Source of the DNA: CAZRZN01 sp964604565
Lineage (GTDB): Bacteria; Pseudomonadota; Alphaproteobacteria; Rhodobacterales; Rhodobacteraceae
Assembly (NCBI GenBank): GCA_964604565.1
Contig: CAZRZN010000117.1
Coordinates: forward strand, 1 to 12,212
Length of the DNA: 12,212 nt
Reading direction: 5' to 3'
Position 1 is the first letter of the stretch; every line of letters starts with the position of its first letter. Shown one piece after another: positions 7,560 through 12,212 of this stretch. The notes under the pieces are model-generated. The model was not told the origin of the DNA. It ran no database searches and saw only the letters and a list, made by a program, of their open reading frames with translations. Made by a program: the position numbers and the translations under genes.

Positions 7560-8435
7560 ATGCAACGCAAAACCATGCTGACGGGCCTTCTGAGCGCCCT
7601 CATCGCAGCGCCCGCACTGGCGCAGGACCTTCCCGTGCTGGGGCGGCCGACGGAGGGCGGAATGGGCTTTCAGCCCGCGGCCACCGAACTGGCGGCGGAC
7701 CTTCAGTGGCTGGACGGGATGATCCTTGTGATCATCACCATCATCACCCTGTTCGTGACGGGGCTGCTGGCCTACTGCATCGTCCGTTTCAACCGGAAGG
7801 CCAATCCGACGCCGGGGAAATTCACCCATAATTCGCCGCTCGAAGTGGCGTGGACCCTCGGGCCGATCGTGATCCTCGTGTTCATCGGGGCGTTTTCGCT
7901 GCCGGTGCTGTTCAAGCAGCAGGAGATCCCGGAAGGCGACATCACGATCAAGGTGACCGGCTACCAGTGGTATTGGGGCTATGAATATGTCGGGACCGAT
8001 CTGGCCTTTGACAGCTACATGATCGGATCGCCCGCCACCGGCGGCGACAACCGGATGAGCCCGGAAGTCGAGGAGCAGCTTATCGAGGCGGGCTATTCGC
8101 GCGAGGATTTCCTGCTGGCCACGGACACCTCCGTCGTGGTGCCGGTCGGCAAGACCATCGTCATGCAGGTCACCGGGGGCGACGTGATCCATTCCTGGAC
8201 CATTCCCGCCTTCGGCGTGAAGCAGGACGGGGTGCCGGGCCGTCTGGCGGAACTGTGGTTCACGCCGCAGAAAGAGGGTGTCTATTTCGGCCAGTGTTCG
8301 GAGCTTTGCGGGATCGCCCATGCCTACATGCCGATCACCGTGAAGGTCGTGAGCCAGGAAGCCTATGACGCCTGGCTGGAGCGGTCCATCGCGGATGGCG
8401 GCTATACCGACGTCCGTGAAGTCCTGACCAACTGA
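7560..8435 (+). CDS. ctaC: Cytochrome c oxidase subunit II (aa3 type)
   Basis: Subunit II accepts electrons from cytochrome c at its binuclear CuA centre on the periplasmic side and passes them to subunit I. The 291-residue protein has a signal peptide cleaved probably after ALAQ (22), two membrane helices (about 50-75 and 95-118), and a C-terminal cupredoxin domain. The CuA ligands are all present: H211, C246, E248, C250, H254 and M257 (CSELCGIAHAYM). The aromatic YQWYWGYEY at 135-143 is the electron-entry region. A segment of about 30 residues (155-187) between it and the CuA fold matches the insertion seen in alphaproteobacterial subunit II. The ATG has AGGG 6 nt upstream. It is the first gene of the oxidase cluster. 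Subunit I is not here, as is usual in Paracoccus and Rhodobacter, where it is encoded elsewhere. Confidence 0.97.
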   Translation: MQRKTMLTGLLSALIAAPALAQDLPVLGRPTEGGMGFQPAATELAADLQWLDGMILVIITIITLFVTGLLAYCIVRFNRKANPTPGKFTHNSPLEVAWTLGPIVILVFIGAFSLPVLFKQQEIPEGDITIKVTGYQWYWGYEYVGTDLAFDSYMIGSPATGGDNRMSPEVEEQLIEAGYSREDFLLATDTSVVVPVGKTIVMQVTGGDVIHSWTIPAFGVKQDGVPGRLAELWFTPQKEGVYFGQCSELCGIAHAYMPITVKVVSQEAYDAWLERSIADGGYTDVREVLTN

Positions 8436-8441
8436 GTGCCG

Positions 8442-8470
8442 GGGCGGCGCCGGCAAATGCCGGCCCGCCC
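8442..8470 (+). promoter_or_regulatory. Strong hairpin after ctaC
   Basis: GGGCGG (8442-8447), a bulged C and GCCGGC (8449-8454) pair with GCCGGC (8459-8464) and CCGCCC (8465-8470) around an AAAT loop. This gives 12 pairs. No U-run follows, so it is not a standard terminator. It starts 6 nt after the ctaC stop and could protect the ctaC message from 3' exonucleases. Confidence 0.6.
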
Positions 8471-8479
8471 GTGCGACAC

Positions 8480-8500
8480 GATGCGCCCCACCGGCGCATC
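8480..8500 (+). promoter_or_regulatory. Second hairpin before ctaB
   Basis: GATGCGCC (8480-8487) and GGCGCATC (8493-8500) form a perfect 8-bp stem with a 5-nt loop. It ends 18 nt before the ctaB start and leaves the GAAGG ribosome site free. Confidence 0.5.
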
Positions 8501-8518
8501 CGACCCGAAGGGATCCCG

Positions 8519-9475
8519 ATGAGCGACGCGAGCCTGCATTCCAGCGCCGGTAACACCGAGGCACAGTTCGGCGATTATTTCGCCCTGCTCAAGCCGCGCG
8601 TGATGACCCTTGTGGTCTTCACCGCCTTTGTCGGTCTGCTGGCGGCACCGGTCGCCGTGCATCCCTTTGTCGGCTTCTGCGCCATCCTGTTCATCGCGGT
8701 CGGCGGCGGCGCCTCCGGCGCGCTGAACATGTGGTATGACGCCGATATCGACGCCGTGATGCGGCGCACCGCGAAACGCCCGATTCCCGCGGGCAAGGTG
8801 ACCGGCAGCGAGGCGCTGGCCATCGGTCTGGCGCTGTCGGGCTTTTCGGTGATCTTTCTGGGCCTTGCGACCAACTGGGTGGCCGCGGGGATTCTGGCCT
8901 TCACGATCTTCTTCTATGTCGTGGTCTACACCATGTGGCTGAAGCGGCTGACGCCGCAGAACATCGTCATCGGTGGCGCTGCCGGGGCCTTCCCGCCGAT
9001 GATCGGCTGGGCCGCCGCGACCGGCGACATCTCAACCGCGTCGGTGCTGATGTTCCTGCTGACCTTCCTGTGGACACCGCCGCATTTCTGGGCGCTCGCG
9101 CTCTTTGTGCGGATGGACTACGACAATGCGACCGTCCCGATGCTGACCGTCACCCACGGGCGCCGCGTGACACGCCGCCACATCCTTGCCTATACGATCC
9201 TGCTGGCCGTGTTTTCCGTGGCACTGGGTGTCACGCAGGTTGGCGGGCCGGTGTATCTGGTGACCTCGGTGATCCTGAACGCGCTGTTCCTGAAGGGCGC
9301 ATGGGACATCTGGCGCCGGGACGAGGATGCATCGGAGGCGGACAACTTCCGCGTGGAAAAGAAATTCTTCAAACTGTCGCTGCTGTATCTCTTTGCGTTG
9401 TTCGGTGCCATCCTGTTCGAGGCGGGGGCGACGCGGCTGGATCTCTACGGGCTGATCATGGGGAGTCTTTCATGA
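8519..9475 (+). CDS. ctaB: Protoheme IX farnesyltransferase (heme O synthase)
   Basis: CtaB/Cox10 attaches a farnesyl group to heme B to make heme O, the precursor of the heme A used by aa3 oxidase. The 318-residue protein is a polytopic UbiA-family prenyltransferase with about nine membrane segments. The first Asp-rich motif is at 70-78 (N70, D74, D78 in NMWYDADID) and is followed by RRTAKRPIPAG. The second conserved region is RMDYDNATVPML (198-209). TPPHFWALALF (186-196) is also typical of the family. The ATG at 8519 is preceded by GAAGG with a gap of about 8 nt. An upstream in-frame start at 8471 would translate through the 8480-8500 hairpin and has no ribosome site. The stop overlaps the next start as ATGA. 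Confidence 0.96.
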   Translation: MSDASLHSSAGNTEAQFGDYFALLKPRVMTLVVFTAFVGLLAAPVAVHPFVGFCAILFIAVGGGASGALNMWYDADIDAVMRRTAKRPIPAGKVTGSEALAIGLALSGFSVIFLGLATNWVAAGILAFTIFFYVVVYTMWLKRLTPQNIVIGGAAGAFPPMIGWAAATGDISTASVLMFLLTFLWTPPHFWALALFVRMDYDNATVPMLTVTHGRRVTRRHILAYTILLAVFSVALGVTQVGGPVYLVTSVILNALFLKGAWDIWRRDEDASEADNFRVEKKFFKLSLLYLFALFGAILFEAGATRLDLYGLIMGSLS

Positions 9476-9642
9476 GCCTTGTAAAGCAGCATGAACTGCA
9501 CAAGCGCAGGAAGGGCCGCAACGTCGGGGTCGGCATCGTTCTTGCAAGCTTCATCGCGATCATATTCGGGCTGACCGTCGTGAAGGTCACTTCGGACGAT
9601 TTTCAGATGCAACCTCAGCAGGGGGTGACGGATGGCAATTGA
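9472..9642 (+). CDS. CoxF-like small membrane protein of the oxidase operon
   Basis: The 56-residue product has a charged N-terminus (KQHELHKRRKGRN, residues 5-17), one membrane helix (about 18-39) and a short periplasmic tail, so it should sit in the inner membrane with its N-terminus inside. It resembles the small ORF found between ctaB and ctaG in Paracoccus and other Rhodobacterales, often labelled CoxF or oxidase assembly protein. A direct role is not established as far as I know. GGGGAG (9460-9465) lies 6 nt before the ATG. The start overlaps the ctaB stop by 4 nt and its end overlaps the ctaG start by 11 nt, so the three genes are probably translationally coupled. Confidence 0.85.
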   Translation: MSLVKQHELHKRRKGRNVGVGIVLASFIAIIFGLTVVKVTSDDFQMQPQQGVTDGN

Positions 9643-10213
9643 AGGCAAGTCGAAAACAGCGTTGCAGGCCGTGGGCGTCGTCGTGCTCATGGGCAGTCTG
9701 GCGTGGGCCTCCGTGCCCTTTTACGACTGGTTCTGCCGGGTAACGGGATTCGGCGGCACGCCGAATGTCGCCACGGCCGCGGGCGATGTTCTGGACAAGA
9801 CGATCAAGGTGCGTTTCGACGCCTCCAAGGAGCGCGGGATGCCGTGGGAGTTCAAGCCGGTCGAACATGAGATGACCATCCGCATCGGCGAAGAGGGGCT
9901 GGCCTTCTACGAGGCCTACAACCCGACCGACCGCCCGGTGGCCGGACAGGCCGCCTATAACGTGGCGCCCTACGAGGCGGGCGCGTTCTTTTCCAAGATC
10001 GCCTGTTTCTGCTTTGAAGAGCAGGTCCTGATGCCCGGCGAACGGGTGATGATGCCGGTCAGCTTTTTCGTCGATCCCGGCATCGTGACGGACCGCGACG
10101 CAAAGCACACCAACCATATCACGCTGTCCTACACCTTCTACGAGATCGACCTGCCCGAAGAGACCCAGGCCGCGCTCGACGCGAAAAAGGACGCTGAAGC
10201 GTCCGTGAACTGA
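9632..10213 (+). CDS. ctaG: Cytochrome c oxidase assembly protein CtaG (Cox11 family)
   Basis: CtaG/Cox11 is a membrane-anchored copper chaperone that delivers copper for the CuB site of subunit I on the periplasmic side. The 193-residue protein has one N-terminal membrane helix (about 9-29), then YDWFCRVTGFGG with C35, and the copper-binding pair in CFCFEEQ (C125, C127). PFYDWFC, KIACFCFEEQ and MPVSFFVDP are hallmarks of the family. AGGGG lies 7 nt upstream of the ATG, inside the preceding small gene. The C-terminal 25 residues are charged and probably disordered. A 47-bp gap with no special structure separates it from ctaE. Confidence 0.96.
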   Translation: MAIEGKSKTALQAVGVVVLMGSLAWASVPFYDWFCRVTGFGGTPNVATAAGDVLDKTIKVRFDASKERGMPWEFKPVEHEMTIRIGEEGLAFYEAYNPTDRPVAGQAAYNVAPYEAGAFFSKIACFCFEEQVLMPGERVMMPVSFFVDPGIVTDRDAKHTNHITLSYTFYEIDLPEETQAALDAKKDAEASVN

Positions 10214-10260
10214 CGACGCCGCAGGGTGTCCGCGAAACAACGCCAAACGAGGGAACCGCC

Positions 10261-11067
10261 ATGGCGCATGCAAAAAACCACGACTACCACATTCTGAACC
10301 CCTCCCTCTGGCCCTTCCTTGGTGCTGTGGGTGGGTTTGTCATGCTTTTCGGGACGGTTCTGTGGATGCACGGCAACGGCCCGTGGATGTTCCTGATCGG
10401 TTTCGTCGCGATCCTCTACGTCATGTTCGGCTGGTGGTCGGACACGGTGGTGGAAAACCAGGTCGGCGATCATACGCCGGTCGTGCTGATCGGACTGCGC
10501 TACGGCTTCATCCTGTTCATCATGTCCGAAGTGATGTTCTTTTTCGCGTGGTTCTGGAGCTTTTTCAAACACGCGCTCTACCCGATGCACCCGGACGGCC
10601 TGTCGCCGGCGGTGGACGGGGTCTGGCCGCCCGCGGGCATCGAAACCTTCGACCCGTGGCACCTGCCGCTGATCAACACGCTGATCCTGCTGTGCTCGGG
10701 CGCGGCGGCCACATGGGCGCACCACGCCCTTGTGCATGAGGACAACCGGGACGACGTGAAATCCGGCCTGATCATCGCGGTGCTGCTGGGCCTGCTGTTC
10801 TCCTTCTTTCAGGTCTACGAATACACCCACGCGGGTTTCGGCTTTGCGGGCAATATCTACGGCGCCAACTTCTTCATGGCGACGGGCTTTCACGGGGCGC
10901 ATGTGATCATCGGGACGATCTTCCTGTTCATCTGCCTGCTGCGGGTCTACCGGGGTCATTTCACCGCGCAGAACCACCTCGGGTTCGAGGCGGCGGCGTG
11001 GTACTGGCACTTTGTCGACGTGGTCTGGCTGTTCCTCTTCGCCTCGATCTACATCTGGGGCGCCTGA
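10261..11067 (+). CDS. ctaE: Cytochrome c oxidase subunit III
   Basis: Subunit III stabilises the oxidase, helps proton uptake into the D channel and binds lipid. The 268-residue protein has seven membrane helices in the two-plus-five bundle. The conserved glutamate of the third helix is E90 (IMSEVMFFFAWFWSFF at 87-102), followed by HPDG and VWPPAGI. HGAHVIIGTIF (211-221), the HF motif in YWHFVDVVW (248-256) and the C-terminal YIWGA are family marks. GAGGGA lies a few nt upstream of the ATG. It closes the structural part of the cluster and is followed by a hairpin and an intrinsic terminator. Confidence 0.97.
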   Translation: MAHAKNHDYHILNPSLWPFLGAVGGFVMLFGTVLWMHGNGPWMFLIGFVAILYVMFGWWSDTVVENQVGDHTPVVLIGLRYGFILFIMSEVMFFFAWFWSFFKHALYPMHPDGLSPAVDGVWPPAGIETFDPWHLPLINTLILLCSGAAATWAHHALVHEDNRDDVKSGLIIAVLLGLLFSFFQVYEYTHAGFGFAGNIYGANFFMATGFHGAHVIIGTIFLFICLLRVYRGHFTAQNHLGFEAAAWYWHFVDVVWLFLFASIYIWGA

Positions 11068-11087
11068 CCGGAGGGTTGGAAAGCGCC

Positions 11088-11135
11088 CCGTCTCAGAGGT
11101 GCATGGTTGACCCTTGCACCTCTGGCCTCAGACGG
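11088..11135 (+). promoter_or_regulatory. Long hairpin downstream of ctaE
   Basis: CCGTCT (11088-11093) plus CAGAGGTGCA (11094-11103) pair with TGCACCTCTG (11115-11124) and AGACGG (11130-11135). This gives 16 perfect pairs, with a 5-nt bulge on the 3' side and an 11-nt loop. It stands 20 nt after the ctaE stop and 10 nt before the intrinsic terminator. Confidence 0.6.
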
Positions 11136-11145
11136 TAAACCAAAC

Positions 11146-11172
11146 GGCGCGCCCACCCGGGTGCGCCTTTTT
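11146..11172 (+). terminator. Intrinsic terminator between ctaE and SURF1
   Basis: GGCGCGCCC (11146-11154) pairs with GGGTGCGCC (11159-11167), 9 pairs with one G-U, around the loop ACCC, and is followed directly by five Ts (11168-11172). This is a good Rho-independent terminator for the ctaE transcript. It ends 18 nt before the SURF1 start, so SURF1 and thrC depend on readthrough or another promoter. Confidence 0.75.
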
Positions 11173-11190
11173 CGTATCGGAGCCCTGCTG

Positions 11191-11868
11191 TTGAGACGCT
11201 ACGCCGCCCCCATCGTCATCGGCCTTGCCGGGATCGGGATCCTGCTGTGGCTGGGCACATGGCAAGTGCAGCGTCTGGCGTGGAAAGAGGGCATCCTGTC
11301 GGAGATCGAAAGCACCATCGCGGGCGCGCCGCAGCCCCTGCCCCGGCTGATCGACCCCGAGGCCCAGAAATACATGCCCGTCACGCTGAACGGCGAGATT
11401 GAGGGAGAGACGCTTGCCGTGCTGGTGTCGGTCAAGCAGCAAGGCGCGGGCTGGCGGCTGATCTCTGCCTTTCAGACGGACGAGGGGCGGCGCGTGCTGG
11501 TGGATCGCGGATTTGTGCCCGTGGAGGCCAAGGACGCGCCCCGACACACCGGTCCGGCGGAAATCGCGGGCAACCTGCACTGGCCCGACGACCGCAACAG
11601 TTCCACCCCCGACAACGCCCCGGCGGACAACATATGGTATGCCCGGGACATCGCGCCGATGGCGGAGGTTCTGGGCACCGAGCCGCTGCTGGTGATCACC
11701 CGGCGGATGGTGCCCGCCGATGACGGCGTGACCCCGCTGCCCGTCGATACCGCCGGCATTCCGAACGACCACCTGCAATATGCGATGACATGGTTTTCGC
11801 TGGCGGCGGTCTGGCTCATCATGACAGGCCTCTGGATCAGACGCCTGAGCACAGGCGAGGAGGCCTGA
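11191..11868 (+). CDS. SURF1 family cytochrome oxidase assembly protein
   Basis: SURF1 proteins help insert heme A into subunit I during oxidase assembly. The 225-residue protein has the family pattern of two membrane helices flanking a periplasmic domain: helix 1 at about 5-22 and helix 2 at about 199-216. Family motifs are LGTWQVQRLAWKEG (21-34), VDRGFVP (104-110) and the C-terminal NDHLQYAMTWFSLA (192-205). I chose the TTG at 11191 because GGAG (11179-11182) is 8 nt upstream and SURF1 proteins usually begin just before the first helix. The in-frame TTG at 11107 would put the intrinsic terminator inside the gene. It is the gene before thrC, whose ribosome site lies in its last codons. Often called surf1 or shy1. 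Confidence 0.93.
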   Translation: MRRYAAPIVIGLAGIGILLWLGTWQVQRLAWKEGILSEIESTIAGAPQPLPRLIDPEAQKYMPVTLNGEIEGETLAVLVSVKQQGAGWRLISAFQTDEGRRVLVDRGFVPVEAKDAPRHTGPAEIAGNLHWPDDRNSSTPDNAPADNIWYARDIAPMAEVLGTEPLLVITRRMVPADDGVTPLPVDTAGIPNDHLQYAMTWFSLAAVWLIMTGLWIRRLSTGEEA

Positions 11869-11869
11869 C

Positions 11870-12212
11870 ATGCGCTATATCTCCACCCGCGGCACTGCGC
11901 CGGCCCTGACCTTCGAGGACGCGATGCTGTCCGGCCTTGCGCGTGACGGCGGGCTTTATGTGCCCGAAACCATTCCGCAGATGTCGGCGGAGGACATCCG
12001 CGCGCTGCATGGTCAGAGCTACGAGGAGACCGCGTTTCGCGTGATGCGGCCCTTTGTCGGCGACGGGTTCACCGACGAGGTCTTTGCCGACCTGATCGCG
12101 AAGGCCTACGCGGGGTTCGAGCATGGCGCGCGGGCGCCGCTGGTGCAGCTTGCGCCGGGGCATTTCCTGCTGGAGCTGTTCCACGGGCCGACGCTGGCGT
12201 TCAAGGATTTCG
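11870..12212 (+). CDS. thrC: Threonine synthase, N-terminal part
   Basis: Threonine synthase converts O-phosphohomoserine to threonine with pyridoxal phosphate, the last step of threonine synthesis in the cytoplasm. The visible 114 codons start with MRYISTRG and have the family stretches LARDGGLYVPE (23-33) and LELFHGPTLAFKDF (101-114). Lys112 in FKDF is the expected pyridoxal phosphate-binding lysine. The rest of the gene is beyond the right edge. AGGAGG (11858-11863) lies 6 nt before the ATG, inside the SURF1 gene, and only one base separates the SURF1 stop from the start, so the two are probably co-translated. The link of oxidase genes, SURF1 and thrC is common in Rhodobacterales and need not mean a shared function. 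Confidence 0.94.
   Translation, partial: MRYISTRGTAPALTFEDAMLSGLARDGGLYVPETIPQMSAEDIRALHGQSYEETAFRVMRPFVGDGFTDEVFADLIAKAYAGFEHGARAPLVQLAPGHFLLELFHGPTLAFKDF

Noticed and set aside
7548..8564. A 338-codon minus-strand open frame antisense to ctaC
   Set aside because: It is a His/Arg-rich shadow of a subunit II gene with all CuA ligands present.
10138..11010. A 290-codon minus-strand open frame antisense to ctaE
   Set aside because: It is a shadow frame; ctaE is a complete subunit III gene.

Overview
The window is GC-rich chromosomal DNA whose gene content and order point to a marine or soil alphaproteobacterium of the order Rhodobacterales (Roseobacter/Paracoccus type). The main clue is the aa3-type cytochrome c oxidase cluster in the order ctaC, ctaB, small ORF, ctaG, ctaE, SURF1, thrC. 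This assignment rests on recognising protein families and gene order by eye, not on a database search. Nearly everything here is core genome. There is no mobile element, CRISPR array, tRNA or rRNA that I can see.

Left part, 1-5089. An L,D-transpeptidase (minus strand, cut by the left edge) lies downstream of topA (DNA topoisomerase I, minus). Divergent from topA is a small gene for a putative exported protein of unknown function (plus strand, 3448-3882). It ends 13 bp short of the stop codon of the convergent dprA gene (minus strand).

Middle, 5090-7559. A 413-bp non-coding stretch upstream of dprA holds a near-consensus CtrA-type site, three CATGC words spaced exactly 11 bp apart, and a series of inverted repeats that could form a structured RNA on the minus strand. 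Next come a small four-helix membrane protein and tldD (metalloprotease), an overlapping minus-strand pair. A 181-bp divergent promoter region separates tldD from the oxidase genes.

Right part, 7560-12212. The oxidase cluster on the plus strand encodes subunit II, heme O synthase (heme O is the precursor of heme A), a 56-residue CoxF-like membrane protein, the copper chaperone Cox11/CtaG, subunit III and the assembly factor SURF1. Threonine synthase follows and is cut by the right edge. Subunit I is not in the window. The ctaB/CoxF-like/ctaG genes overlap or touch, which suggests translational coupling. Strong hairpins lie between ctaC and ctaB, and a hairpin plus an intrinsic terminator lie between ctaE and SURF1, so the cluster is probably expressed in segments.

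I found no convincing new multi-gene system. The best leads are small: the structured region and CtrA-like site upstream of dprA, the intercistronic hairpins of the oxidase operon, and the unknown exported protein.
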